A DNA stretch of 64,000 nucleotides from Saururus chinensis (lineage: Eukaryota; Streptophyta; Magnoliopsida; Piperales; Saururaceae), in the NCBI GenBank assembly GCA_035235625.1, contig CP141149.1, forward strand, positions 30,373,753-30,437,752, in the 5' to 3' direction. Position numbers and translations under genes: made by a program. Below the pieces are notes generated by a model. That model ran no database searches and was not told the origin of the DNA. It saw nothing but the letters and a program-made list of their open reading frames with translations. Shown here in pieces: positions 12,101 through 24,019 of the stretch; position 1 is the stretch's first letter, and each line of letters begins with the position of its first letter.

Positions 12101-15100
12101 TTTTGAGGCTGATCGAACTTTTGCATTGGCTCGCCATGCATCACCTTACTCGTTGGAGGGAATGGATGTCTATTCTACAGTTCTTTATGTACGTTCTACT
12201 GCTTTCTATTGACTGTTTTCAGCTCTGTGATATTATATCAGTCAAGGCATAGGCCGCATCAAATTGGCCCACTGTTTTATGCTCCTGAAGCCGAATTGTT
12301 GTTTTTACCCCTTATCAGTGTCTCTCAAGAATTTGATTAAGTAGGTCACTTTATTTGCCCAATTTTAAAACTCAGTTATTCTTTAGGATCACTTCTTAAA
12401 ATCTACAGAATTGGACTTAACTATATTGTCTTGTGTATATTTTGTATATCAGTTAACCAAACACGGCAATTGAAATGTACTTCACTATATACTCTGAAGA
12501 AAATGAAGAGAAAATACCCTATTATATGGGTCCAGTTCCTTGAGATGGCAACGTACTCTATATTTGCTATCTTTTTGTGTTCCCATGAATATCTAATCAA
12601 CCTTGTTCATACACGGGAGTAATAATACATATTGTTAGTTTGTTCCCCATCAGCATAGTCTTTGGAATCCGATGCTTATCTGACAAGCTCATTTATTTGT
12701 GACTAATTTCTAATTTGTTCATAAAAAATTATCGTTGCCAGGCATTGGTGCATCCTCTTTTACAATTATCAGAATGTCATATTTATTGATTGATTTGTGT
12801 AAAACATCTTTGTATGTCAAAGTAAGCCCACTGCTGATTGTTTATACTCTAAACATAATTCCACTCAAATAAAATTTTTTGCATAAATAGAAGCAAGTAG
12901 ACCTGTATTTGAAATCTAATCTATAAAAATATAAATAGCTAGTTCTCATTACTTGAATCAAGATATTCCATGCCCAGAAACAATAGTCAGCAAGGTAAAA
13001 ACATGCAGAGAACTTCACCTACCTCATGAAAAGTATTGTATGAGACTCATTTTTTTTCCTCTTTTCAAAAGTGCTTGCGTCTGGGAAAAAAAAGGAAGGT
13101 CATGGTGTATGAAGGTTTTGATGCTTATTATATTTGGAAAAGAATTTTTGCACAAGAGCTCTTGAAATTCTTACATTGTTTGTCAATGATATGAACTACA
13201 AGTACATCACTAGGGAATAATTTTGATGCTGTATCTGAATGTCCGGGCTCATTTGCCTTAGTGATTGCCACAGGATGTTCAAGAGTTGTGGGTGCTGGTC
13301 AGGAATTTGGTTCCTGTCAACTGGATTTCTTACTAATTACATATGACTGCTATAATTTAAAAAAAAAGATAGAAAATGATTGATTCTTCATACGTTCTGT
13401 ATATCACCTAACAAGTTGTAGGTGATGATAAATATGTGCTTCTTCCAAATGTAATATATATCACTAAAATTCTTCTACATGTTAGTTGTCTCAAAACTTT
13501 TTCACGACTGAATCTGCATTCTAGCGTTCTAATTGCTATGTTAATGAGTTAGATTGTGAATCATTAGTAGATGTGAATGGTGTTTGAAGCAAATTGAAAT
13601 AAATGCTAAATTGTTATCAAAATGAAAACTATCTATTTCTGATCGGTTGTTGGAATGTAGTTCTTCAATGGCTCTAGGGTCTGTACATTACGATCTTCAT
13701 CTAGAAGAGGCACATATTATTTTAGTCATAAACTCATAATACATTTGGAAACTTGATTGCGGTATAGGATGTTGGAGTTATATTGGTTAGCTAAAGATAT
13801 GAGATATCAGAGATATATTGGAGATATATGAGAGGTATCATGTAAAATGATATCGCTTATCGAAAAAAGGGTTTTGAACATGTAATTTAATAATCTAAGT
13901 ATATATTATAATCTAGAAGCATTAATATTAATCTCAAACAAGCATAAGATCATGAAATACACTTGTGCAGCTGTGCTAACATAATTTATGATAACGGTGA
14001 GCTAATAAAGGGATTTAAACATGTATTTTCACAAACTAAGTGTATATCAACGACAAAAAACACTAATATTAATCTTAACCAAACTTAAAATCGTGAAATA
14101 ATTTTTCATATAATATTTAGAAGTTTAAGTAAAAAAGATATTTTTATATATCTGCCGGCAGTTCAAAATGACTGTTGGCAGGTGATTTTAGCTGGTGGCT
14201 GTGAATAGGTGTCTGCCAGAGTTCAAAATTGCTGCTGGCAGGTGCGCTTAACTGCCAGCAGTCAATAGGTCACTGCAAGATGGCTGCTGGCAGCTTCCGG
14301 CAGTTCGATAAAAAAGAACTGAATCTAACTTCTGACAGCTGCCGGCAGTTCCAATCGACTGCTGGTGCTGGCCGTTCCAAACCCTTTCCCGCAGCTGCCG
14401 GCAGGCAAAATAGCTGCCACTGGCTGCCAGGTCTGAATGGCTGGAGGAGAAGAGGAGAAGAAGGCAAACAGATCAGTTTGCCTTTTTCTCCTCCAGACAG
14501 ACAGATCTGGCTATTGGTAGCTGCTGGAGTTGAAGACGACAAAGGAGGAAGAGGAGGAATTGTGTACTGTCACTGGAGTTGCTGTTCGCTTGAAAGGGAG
14601 TCACCTGATTCCCTCGTTGTCGGATATGCTAGGGGCTGGGGATGACACAGGGGAGAGAAAGGAGTGTGGGACCCTCCCACCCTCCTTCACTGATAGTCGA
14701 TATATGGAGTAGATTGGCTATGTATTGGCCGATATGGTGTAAAATGCAGTTCACATTGTATCAAAGCCAAAGCTGGCAATGCAGACACATGGCCAAAACG
14801 GCATTCCTTGTTTGGAACCTTGTCTAGGTAGTATTTATGCTTGTGCATGAACGAGTCTTTCATGAAAATTTATGCATACCTTTGTCAGAGATTGGATGGG
14901 AAGGACTGATCTAAATAGTAGGGTCGAGGAGAGGCTTCAAATGCTTGATGTTTTAAACCAGGTGGGTGTGTTGAGTACATGCATAACTTGTTCATTGTGT
15001 AATACTTGCTGTAGATGGATCTCAAAAGTTAAGATGGACTATTAATGAGTTAGTGGTCCTTGGCTGATTTCAATGCAATAGATTGGTGAGCGAAACACCA

Positions 15101-17264
15101 CAGCATATGTGGTTATTGTGTGTGGAATATGATTTGGAAAAAAATAGGAAGCTGCTAGGCGAGTGCTTGAAATTCACGTGTTCAGGAGTCCAGATAAATC
15201 GTTGTGCAATTCTACTATAGGAGTCTGAAGAGTTAGGCTGCCAGAAAAGGCCATAAAGTGAAAATGTCTTGAGTTAAGATGAGATAAGTGAAATGAAATC
15301 AACTAACAGCCTATCTTGTGGTTTTTAGTACAACCAAAAGGTTGTGCAAAGGAATCTAACGGAAAATGTTTGTGATTAACCCGCATGATCAAAGAGGATG
15401 AAAGACACACCTCTCTGGAGGTGTCATGGATGTGTAGTAGTGTGTCCAAGTAGGTTAAACAAGGAGGTCACTAGTGTCAATCAAGTGGGCATGAAGCTGC
15501 CACGCTGCAGAATATGGTTTGTTCAAGGGGTAGTGATGGCATATAATCTTGTAATGATCCCCTATCGATGTCTTTATTCTTAGTAAACTCTTAATTTAAA
15601 TATCTTGACTAAAAGCCTTAGTGTATGGAACTTGGAAGTCAAATAATCTTTTTGAAAAAGATGATTCTAGAGCACGCACATATCTTTTATTCTTTGTTGA
15701 TTCACTTATGTCCTTTTGGCTTCTCTATAGCAATGTTGATGTAATGTTCCTGTCCTGGAAAATTTGTTTCTGCAGCATTTTAATTACGTAATTTTTCTAT
15801 GAAAAATGACTTATATTGTATATTTTGGCATATTGGGAGATAGTTGATGATTGGTGTCTGTGGCTCAGTTATGTTCTCTATTTATCAATTGCAGCATTTG
15901 AAAGAAGAGCTGAAATTAAGATATCTGGCCCAAGAGCTGATTGCAACTGATCGGTTATCCCCTCAGGCTTGGTATATGCTATGTCCCTACTGCACTGACC
16001 AGATGTCATGTTGTTGCATTTATCATTAAAGTTAATCTAAATTTTTTTGCTTCCTCCGTCCCAAGTAAAATTTTATTATCTTGCCAAAAGGATAACATCA
16101 TATTATATTGTGTCTAGCGTCATCTTAAGATATCTTGAACAGATTTTATTTACTCAATTACTCATTTTGAAGTTGTCATTAAAAAAAAGATAAAAAATGA
16201 TTTTGAAGTATTAATCCTGCAGGTGTGCCATGGGAAATTGCTATAGCTTGCTGAAAGATCATGAAACGGCTCTTAAAAGTTTTCAGCGTGCCGTGCAACT
16301 AGATTCAAAATTTGCTTATGCGCATACACTTTGTGGTCACGAGTAAAAAATCCTCTACCAAGTCTTTGGTATTTTTCTACAAATGAAGTCAATTATTCTT
16401 ATTTTGATAATTATGGTGTTCAATTTTATCAGGTATGTAGTCCTAGAAGACTTTGAAAACGGGATTAAGAGCTATCAGTGTGCCCTTCGTGTAGATCCTA
16501 GACATTACAATGCCTGGTATGGCCTTGGGATGGTTTACCTTCGCCAAGAGAAATACGAATTTGCGGAGCATCATTTCCGGAAAGCTTTCATTATAAATCA
16601 ATACTCTTCTGTCCTGATGTGTTATCTTGGGATAGCTTTGCATTCTTTGAAGGTTACACTCCTTTCAATATTCTCTATAGAGCAATACCTACTTTGGTGG
16701 AGTACTGATCTTTTGCCATGAACATTTTTTTCTAAGTAGCCACTGAAATAGTTTGTTGAGACCTGTGCATAATAATCAACTAAAAAATATAAAAGTTTCT
16801 GTTCCTCCAAATTTGAGTAGAGTGAATTTGTGCAGAGAGATGAAGAAGCATTGGAGATCATGGAGAAGGCTATATTAGCAGACAGGAAAAACCCATTGCC
16901 CATGTATCAAAAGGGTAACATATTGCTGAGTATGGAAAAATTCAGTGAATCTTTGAGAGTTCTAGAGCAGTTGAAAGAATCTGTACCATGTGAAAGCAGT
17001 GTTTGGGCATTGATGGGCCGAATATATAAACGACTTGGCATGCATGACAAAGCCATGTTTCATTATGGTGTTGCTTTGGACTTGAAACCTTCAGCGGCTG
17101 ATGTTGCTGCAATTAAGGTTCTTTTTTTTATGCCTTTTCATTCAAATGTGTTGAAATTAATGGCTTTTCTGTGTGAGTTCTTTAAAAGGACTGACTTTCT
17201 CTTTGCAATGTTACAGTCAGCGATAGAAAAATTGAATGTACCAGACGAATTGGAGGAGATGTAA
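3145..17264 (+). CDS. CDC27: CDC27/HOBBIT, APC3 subunit of the anaphase-promoting complex (16 exons)
   Basis: Tetratricopeptide (TPR) scaffold subunit of the APC/C ubiquitin ligase; in the known complex it binds the IR tails of Cdc20/Cdh1-type activators and APC10. Exons read: 3145-3249, 4899-4971, 5070-5179, 5414-5460, 6403-6500, 6703-6980, 8691-8837, 9627-9858, 10109-10335, 10431-10496, 12069-12188, 15895-15971, 16223-16342, 16433-16652, 16836-17117, 17217-17264. All are GT-AG, phases are consistent, and they sum to 2,250 nt (749 aa); Arabidopsis HBT is about 744 aa. The N-terminus (MEILMVECVQSSLRLF) and N-terminal TPRs span about residues 1-145. A Ser/Gln-rich disordered linker with QAPRRKFLDEGKLRK follows. 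The C-terminal TPR superhelix spans about 410-735, with YNAWYGLGMVYLRQEK, LPMYQKGNILLSMEKF and ALMGRIYKRLGMHDKAM. The first ATG gives the conserved family start. It appears intact. Intron 11 (12189-15894) is unusually long. Confidence 0.95.
3761..3960. mobile_element. Stowaway-like MITE in CDC27 intron 1
   Basis: The left end CTCCCTCCTTCCTGTATTAA and right end TTTTAGGACGGAGGGA form imperfect terminal inverted repeats. The left end is preceded by TA and the right end is followed by T then TA, fitting a Tc1/mariner (Stowaway) target TA with one terminal base changed. It is about 200 bp and non-coding. Related fragments with the CTCC...GTATTAATAACT motif occur elsewhere in the window. Confidence 0.7.
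11110..11985. other. CDC27 intron 10, AT-rich with repeated GATATATCTCC-like words
   Basis: This part of intron 10 (10497-12068) has no coding sequence. Words such as AATATCTGAGTTAT, GATATATCTCC and CCAATATC recur near 11110-11260 and 11885-11980, and in inverted sense near 13795-13830 in the next intron. They suggest remnants of one repeat family, but I cannot define element ends. Confidence 0.3.
14145..14830. repeat. GC-rich repetitive block inside CDC27 intron 11
   Basis: Within an otherwise AT-rich 3.7-kb intron, this block is markedly richer in G+C. It begins with a diverged tandem of about 62 bp (CTGCCGGCAGTTCAAAATG, then CTGCCAGAGTTCAAAATTG, then related units). Frames of up to 138 codons on the plus strand are built from CTGCCGGCAG/GCTGCTGGCAG words and resemble no family I know. 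It is probably an inserted transposon fragment; no target duplication was found. Confidence 0.4.
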
Positions 17265-20200
17265 ACTTTCCAATATCTCTGCAGATACCCAAAAATGGAA
17301 GTGCCTTGTAGAAAGAGATTTCCCAGTGAAGAGTTCTAATCATCATAGGGCACACAACATATTTCTTTTGACACAGATCTGTCCAGAGTTGTATTTTCCT
17401 CTTGGGCAGACATCGTCCATCGCCCCCTGTTACATGCAGTTTTGTAGTTTGAGATTCAATTGGAGACAGAATAGCTGTATCTCGAAGGTGCTGCCAACAT
17501 GTAAGAAGAGGGACCTGATAAGATGCTCATGAAGGCTGCACAGGCTGTGTACGAATCACTTTCTTCACAAAGTACCGTAGGCATTGCCTACGGAAGGGGA
17601 TCACCACAATGGGGTGAACATGGGAGATGGGGGGACTCAACCCCTAGGAGTCTGCCCTAGCCCGAAGATCTTAAACCTGGTGGGATATGCCCAAAGGCAC
17701 AGGCCGTGTATGAATATGATGTAATGCCATGTTGAAATTAATACTCATGTTATTTTTCTACTAATACGATTCATACATGTATATGCAACCTGTCAAAAAG
17801 AAATAACGCTATTAATGTTATAACTTGGTGGATGCTGAGAGTGGATGCACATCAGGTGTCGACGTAAGACTGCCAATTTTACTTTACCTTGGCCATTTTG
17901 GTTTCTTCGAGTAATACATCTTTTTGCATCGTTGGCAGTTTTTCTTTAAGGTAACCAAAGCGCAGTCAGTAAATCATATATATGCTGCATGCTTGTTTGT
18001 TATACTTCAGATTTAGTGATGCATGTACTATGCAGTTTAGTGGATTATGATACTCTAGAGTCTTGTTTTATTGCACGCTATTCGTTGGAAAGAGCTTTCT
18101 TTGGTTGTAATCATCGAACCATGATGACTATATCATTGGCTACTGATAAGGTATTGCTATTGATAAGGTATGCGTTGATGATATGTTGATACACATTGGA
18201 GACAGGTGCTAAATGATTTTATATATTTTAAATATTTATATCAATCAAATATTATTATAACGCTTCTCTAGAAAAGTATAATATAAGTATACCTATGTCT
18301 TCATATAAGTGCCCCATTTTAAAAAAACTCAGATATTTAAGTTATTTTATATCACTCAAAAGATTCTATAATTATCTTTTCTCTATTGACACTTTAAGTA
18401 GATAATAGAGGGTATTTGAAAAAAAAAAATATAAAGATTACATGAGGGAAGAGTGGTTGATATAGCTTTGCAAACAGGACACTGAATTTTTGCAAATATG
18501 ACAGTTATTTAAGGACTGAGGGAAAATGACATAAGTTATTACCTCATTAAATAAATTACACATTTGAGTTACTAATAATAACATCACTAGCATTATAAAA
18601 AATTAAATAACAATACTAGACAGCCGGGGATTATTAATTGTAATTTTGATGAGTGAAGATTATTTATGGGTATGTTGGAATGAGGGCGCCCACATTTTTT
18701 TAAATGAACTCAAATATTGTTAAAAATGCTTAATTTACATGTTGCTTATAAGGCCTTATTATAAAGTCACAAGTGTGTTTAAAAAAATGGGCACATATAC
18801 AATTCATACCATAAATTCAGTATTATTATAACCAATTTTACCATGTATGCACCTATTTGACTTTGTAAACTTCATCCGTCCTATATTAATAGCTTTATCT
18901 GATTTTTTTCAAATGAATTAAAAGGATAGAGGAAGTATTAAATTTTTATTTATAAATTGTTAAAAATTAAAAGTAAAATATTATATACAATATCTCTATG
19001 AAACTATCTTAGATGGCTAGACATAGTTTAGATTCTTAAAAGTGAGTTAGTACGATCTTGTTACTAAAAAATGGGTATGTTTTACCCGTATTCATGATAC
19101 AAACTTTGATGGTTGTAATATGCTTTTCACCCTTGGGGGCAACGATCATGAGTGCACTCATGTGTGCCTTGAAAAGTGTTGAGACGGCAACTACCAGTCT
19201 ACCACTTCCAATGATTCAACAAGCCAAGCCCACAACTAATGAAATTTTACTCTAAAATGGGAATATTCTTAGTGTTTGTTCTATCATCACTAGACACGAA
19301 ATGAGAAGGGGCAACACTACACGGCCAGCCAAAGACAAACACAACATGGATATGATAATCCAGAGGTGATGAGAGGGACAGCAAAGAGAAAAGAGAACAA
19401 TTTCTTCCATTATTTTTTAATTAATAAATTTCTTCAAGAAAGTTTTCCAAGGGAGATTACAAGCCTAACCCTTGTCCATGGAGGCAAATTAGAGTCTCCA
19501 ATTTTTTTTGGCTTTTCTGTATAGGTCATAGGCTCCTCGTCTCACTTTTAAGTTTGTTAGCCTTTTTTTTTGCATTATCTTAGTTATTAAATGTTATCGT
19601 TTTAGTACCTAGAGCAAGGTGAGGACAAAACGGTGGGACCAAGGGGATTTAATGCAGCGATGCCGGGCCGAAATTGCCGCCCATTTATCATGTGGGTCCC
19701 TCAGTAACTAATTTCAGCTCATTTGAACCTAAATTTAAAGTGTGATACATGGAGGGGCCCAAGTAATTCATTGGGCTGAAACCATTCCACGCCCTAATTT
19801 TCCAGCCTCCTAAATCTCTTTGGTCCCCTCCTAGGTGGGCTTTGATCCCGGTGATAACCAGCCAAGCGTAGCTTCTTTGACAATGACCCGACTCGAGATG
19901 GATCTACCCCTCAGCCTTCATCAAAATCGAACTAATTCTGCCTTGTTATGATTATTTATTTTAATTAAAAATACTTATTTATTTTGTAATATTAACATTG
20001 GTTGAATAGATATATCTTGAATTATAAAAAAAACTAACTAGAGAGGCAACTGGCCGTTTAACGGCCAAGGAGCTGCAGCTTATTAGCTAGATGTTCTCAT
20101 TTTATTTTACCCCTCTCCTTTCCACTTAGGCACAGTTTACAGTCTTTCTTGCTGTAGTCTCTAGTACTTACAAGCTGTTGTTTGGGTTTTCTTGAGTTTC

Positions 20201-20754
20201 TTGGCATGGGCTGAGCATGAGACTGAAGGGATGACACAGAGCAAGAAATTAAATACTCCCTTTAATTTATATTGAGGCTTTGTTGGGCAAAAGGTAAAAA
20301 TAACAAACTGAGGAGTTGTTGAGGGCGGCAAGCAAGAGGAAAGGATAGACGTAACAAAATTTAATAAAATAACATGGTTTGTGCAGATTTAATAATAAAT
20401 AGACTGGACGTCCATTTTCGCCATGTAATTTAGAGGGCAGAAGAATAGTTTTTTTAATATATTTTTAGTGATTAATTTATAAATATTTTATTTTATATAA
20501 AAGAATAAATACTATCTTGGATATGTATCATGATTTAAAAAAGAAATGCAGTTATTTGCATCGCATTAAACTTCTATTTCCCTCATTTCTTATTTACCCC
20601 ACCTACATGTACCGAAATCTTTTGTCTATCTTCCACATTTTAAAAATATTTTTTAACATTTTTATCCCATGTCTTCCTCTTTTCTTTTTTTCTCTAATAG
20701 TGGAAGTTTTAATTTTTTTTTACCTTTCACCATTGGATAACACGAAAACGGGGT
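17265..20754. other. CDC27 3' flank and AT-rich spacer, no gene seen
   Basis: The first ~500 bp is probably CDC27 3'UTR; an AT-rich stretch near 17720-17760 could carry the poly(A) site. A hairpin with arms CCGTAGGC/GCCTACGG lies at 17575-17593, between two near-copies of an ~18-bp sequence (CACAGGCTGTGTACGAAT near 17540 and CACAGGCCGTGTATGAAT near 17698). From 17800 on the sequence is AT-rich, with a MITE fragment at about 18875-18935. A GC-richer patch at 19610-19900 has no credible frame. Confidence 0.4.
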
Positions 20755-20993
20755 GGCTGCAGCCAAAATATTGATGCCAATGGTCAGGCCAGCGGCCCAA
20801 CCTGACAGCTAGCAAATGTAGGTGGGCCGCGGCCAAGCCAAACCAAACCCAAGTCACAACTAAATTATGTCACCATTGGTCTAGATGCAGCCATGCCAGA
20901 CCAAACCAAACCAAACCATGACCATATTTGGTTGTAGTCAAACTAAAAAGGGTTGGGAGGCGGTGGTCTAGCCAATGCTAGATTTGGCTGCGA
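20755..20993. mobile_element. MITE-like inverted-repeat element
   Basis: The left end GGCTGCAGCCAAAATATTG and the right end, whose complement reads GTCGCAGCCAAATCTAGCA, form an imperfect terminal inverted repeat of about 45 bp. Both arms continue into AACC/CCAACC tracts. The centre contains CCAAACCAAA reiterations. It is non-coding and ~240 bp. The superfamily is unassigned; the target duplication is not clear. Confidence 0.5.
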
Positions 20994-22637
20994 CGTTCTG
21001 GTCACCCCCCTTTTAGCATGCGACACAAGAACTCTTTTGTGACGCCAGTTGTGACTTGCGAGGATGGAAGAAGAAGGCAAAAAAAAGAAGAATAAAGTCA
21101 AGAGGCAAGGCCTCCGCCGCGTGGAGTACTATTGTGTCCTCTGGAGTTAGAAAAGAAAAAGAGTTTTTTTCTTTGAAATTAAGGGCTTGGGGGAGGTAGA
21201 AGAAAATGAAGAAGGAAAGTTGCGAAATAAAGTATAAAAAATCCAACATTTTCGGCTTTATTTGAGTGACGTAAGAATTTAGTATGGTGCATATGGTCAT
21301 ATTCTTAAAAAAATGAGCATACTTAAGACACATGACATCAGTACAACCAACCATTTAGAGAAAATGTTATATTTTACTCATTTAATACTAAAATATACAC
21401 TTAACACAGGACAAAAATTTTCTGGAATCAAGTTGGGCATTATGGGTCATCCGACCTCAAATCAAAATCCTATCATAAACATTACCATGGGACATATTAA
21501 TTTTCTACCCTAAAGTCTCGTGATGTTAGGTTCATATAAATTTTTTCATAAATGCACGCACAACTATATAATATTTACATATTTTTCAAACTGATTCGAG
21601 TCAAGCCAAGGCCGTGCCTGGGCAAGAAGAGCTGAACTGTATATCGGGTTGAGTTTAGTTCAGCTCGCAAACCGGCCCCGCTCATTATTAGCTTTAGGCA
21701 TAGAAGTGGGTAGATAAAATGGGCACATATAATATTTGAAACATCTTTCATTCTTATTAGCCTAAAACGAGATGTAATTACTAGGTGATAAGTATTGGGC
21801 TGTTTGCGTATGAAATTTTATATTAATTATGTCTTAATTTTAGTTTAAATTATTAAAATTATATTTATGTGTATAAAGTAGGTAAATTAAAAATTCTATC
21901 TAAAGGTTGATTCTAAGTTATTTTGAAATAAAATCGGCCAGAATCACCAAATTATTTCATGAGGTGATTTTATTAATTTTAACTCTTGACTTTTATTTTA
22001 AAATTATAGATTATGTTATTTTTTAACAGTTATTTTTTATATTAATTTAAACAAAAAAATATTATATAAATGAGGCCTATTTTAAAAATTTAAAATTATT
22101 TACGCTTACAAGATTTTGTTTAATATAATTTAAATTTAAGAACATAATAATACTAAAAATATGCATATTTAATTTTAAGAGATAAAATTATATTAATTTA
22201 AAATTTTAAAATTAAGATTAACATAATATTAATATTTATTTTAATAAATTTTATTACCAATCATAATTCTAAAAAAATTTACCTCAATTCTAAAAGTTCC
22301 TACGTTTGATCACCCCATATTAACGACAAATGCACCTATTAAAGCTTCATTCGTCGTCAATTAACAGCGATCAATGGAAATATTTGGTGAAGATTCCCAC
22401 ACGGGGCACACAAAAGGGATCGGAAGTCAACTCGGCTCGGGGGCCGACCAATGAGAACAAAGACCAAGCAGGAGCTCGTTTTTATTAGAAGCCAAAGCGG
22501 GAGCTCTTCGAGAAAGCCGTCCTCTATTGGGAAGTGCCTTTTCCCTCTTCCTTAGATTGATTGGTTCGTCGGTAGGTGCTGCTGCCCTTTGGCAGTCTCT
22601 CTTCTTTCAACCCCGATCGCTGTTTTGTCCGTCCGTG
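20994..22637. other. AT-rich spacer and CP12 upstream region
   Basis: No credible gene is seen between the MITE and CP12. From 21700 to 22280 the sequence is extremely AT-rich. The last ~200 bp before the CP12 ATG is GC-richer and pyrimidine-rich and is probably the promoter-proximal region and 5' leader. Confidence 0.4.
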
Positions 22638-23042
22638 ATGGCCTCTTTTGCCTCATCCAATCTGATCAAGACCCCGCCCTCACTAGCAGGGATACCCAAC
22701 ATCCCTTTTCCGGCAAGGGCTTCGTTCCCCAGCGGGATCGGAAAAAGCGGCGCCGGGGGGAAGGTTGGAGGGGGGTGGAGGGCGATGGCGGTGGTGAAGT
22801 TCCAAGGGACGCAGAAGCGGGATGAGATTCTGTCAGAGATGATCGAGAAGAAGATAAAGGAGGCGAAGGAGGTGTGCGAGGGGAACGACGGATCCGACGA
22901 GTGCAAGGTGGCGTGGGACGAGGTGGAGGAGGTGAGCCAAGCCAAGGCCGACCTCCGGAGGAAGATGGAGAAAGAAGACCCTCTCGAGTCCTTCTGCAGC
23001 GAACATCCCGAGACCGACGAGTGCCGGATCTACGAAGACTGA
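22638..23042 (+). CDS. CP12: Chloroplast protein CP12 (Calvin-cycle redox linker)
   Basis: CP12 is a small, mostly disordered stromal protein that binds GAPDH and phosphoribulokinase in the dark when its cysteines are oxidised, switching off the Calvin cycle. The single-exon frame from ATG 22638 encodes 134 aa; family members are about 130 with transit peptide. Residues 1-~55 are Ser/Ala/Pro-rich and basic, as in a chloroplast transit peptide. The mature part carries the N-terminal cysteine pair CEGNDGSDEC, the hallmark AWDEVEEVSQAKADLR segment and the C-terminal pair CSEHPETDEC, ending CRIYED. The frame is open further upstream from a non-ATG codon, but the ATG before ASFASSNLIK is the sensible start. 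All four regulatory cysteines are present, so it looks functional. No introns. Confidence 0.96.
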   Translation: MASFASSNLIKTPPSLAGIPNIPFPARASFPSGIGKSGAGGKVGGGWRAMAVVKFQGTQKRDEILSEMIEKKIKEAKEVCEGNDGSDECKVAWDEVEEVSQAKADLRRKMEKEDPLESFCSEHPETDECRIYED

Positions 23043-24019
23043 GCTGGTTTCGCCGTTATCTCCCACCCGGTTGTTGCCCAGAGGGGGCGATCAATTTGAC
23101 ACTTCCTATTACCAATAATTACAACTTAAACAATCATCTGTGTAATTACCAATATTTGCCTCTAATTTGTACGCTTTCTCTTGATAAGCTGCTTTATGCT
23201 GGTGTGAGATCTACGTAATCTTTGTTTTTCATGTACTAAATTACATAACAAAGTATTTTCATGATTTAGTGTATTCCTTTCTCCCTAGCTCAATTTAGTT
23301 TTTAATAATTATTAATACTAATAACATGACCTTTCTGTTCAGCCAGTCTTCCCTCGTATAGTAATAGATATTTCTTGTAGTATGCCAACAGGCCTCAAAA
23401 TATTCCAGAAGACTTTCCAAATACTATACGAGGAAAAGAGACATGTCAAAAGTCTAAACAAGAAGTTGGTCGATGATGTGTCCCAACATGGTAAATCAAT
23501 TTGTGTATCAGTTCCTCCTCACAAGATAACTTGCGATTAAGTTGTATATCAATTAAGCATTGGCGAACTTGGGATTGTCCACAAAGAATTAATGTGCATA
23601 CTCTGATGCCGAAGAGAGAATTTCCAGGAGGCCCTTCAACTTTGTTTTTGTAGTCAGAGTTGAGCTAAAGCGCTCAATAGTAGAGTAGGGATTCAGATCA
23701 GCTGGGTGGGTAGACACTCCCACGCAACTTCCCACCCAGCTAGCCAGAGATGAGCTGAAGCGCTCAATAATAGTACAAAGCTAAGAGTGCCTAGTTAGCG
23801 TTAGACGTGTTGGTAAAATACGTTTGACGTATCAACTGGGTCGGATTGCGGTGAGAGTGCCCACTGAGCTGATCTAAACCTCTAATGTAGTAGTAAGAAG
23901 CAATCGTACTCAAGTTCAGAGAAAAAAGATCCAAATCATCTTCTACAGCCACACACTTTCAGAATTATCAGCATTTGAGTAATTAACGGAAAATAATATT
24001 TTAACATCAAAAGTACACA
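23043..24019. other. CP12 3' flank and spacer
   Basis: The region after the CP12 stop is AT-rich and probably includes its 3'UTR. No other gene is seen. It contains one well-defined MITE, listed separately, and two near-copies of GAGCT(A/G)AAGCGCTCAATA at about 23661 and 23752, one just outside and one inside that MITE. Confidence 0.4.
23688..23882. mobile_element. Stowaway-type MITE, 195 bp, TA target duplication
   Basis: The left terminus GGGATTCAGATCAGCTGGGT and the right terminus, whose complement begins GAGGTTTAGATCAGCTCAGT, are imperfect inverted repeats of about 40 bp. TA flanks both sides (23686-23687 and 23883-23884), fitting Tc1/mariner MITEs. Inside the left arm is a second hairpin, AGCTGGGTGGG pairing with CCCACCCAGCT. 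It is non-coding. Confidence 0.7.

Noticed and set aside
22527..22637. Upstream extension of the CP12 frame
   Set aside because: It begins at a non-ATG codon; the ATG at 22638 gives a normal transit peptide and normal family length.
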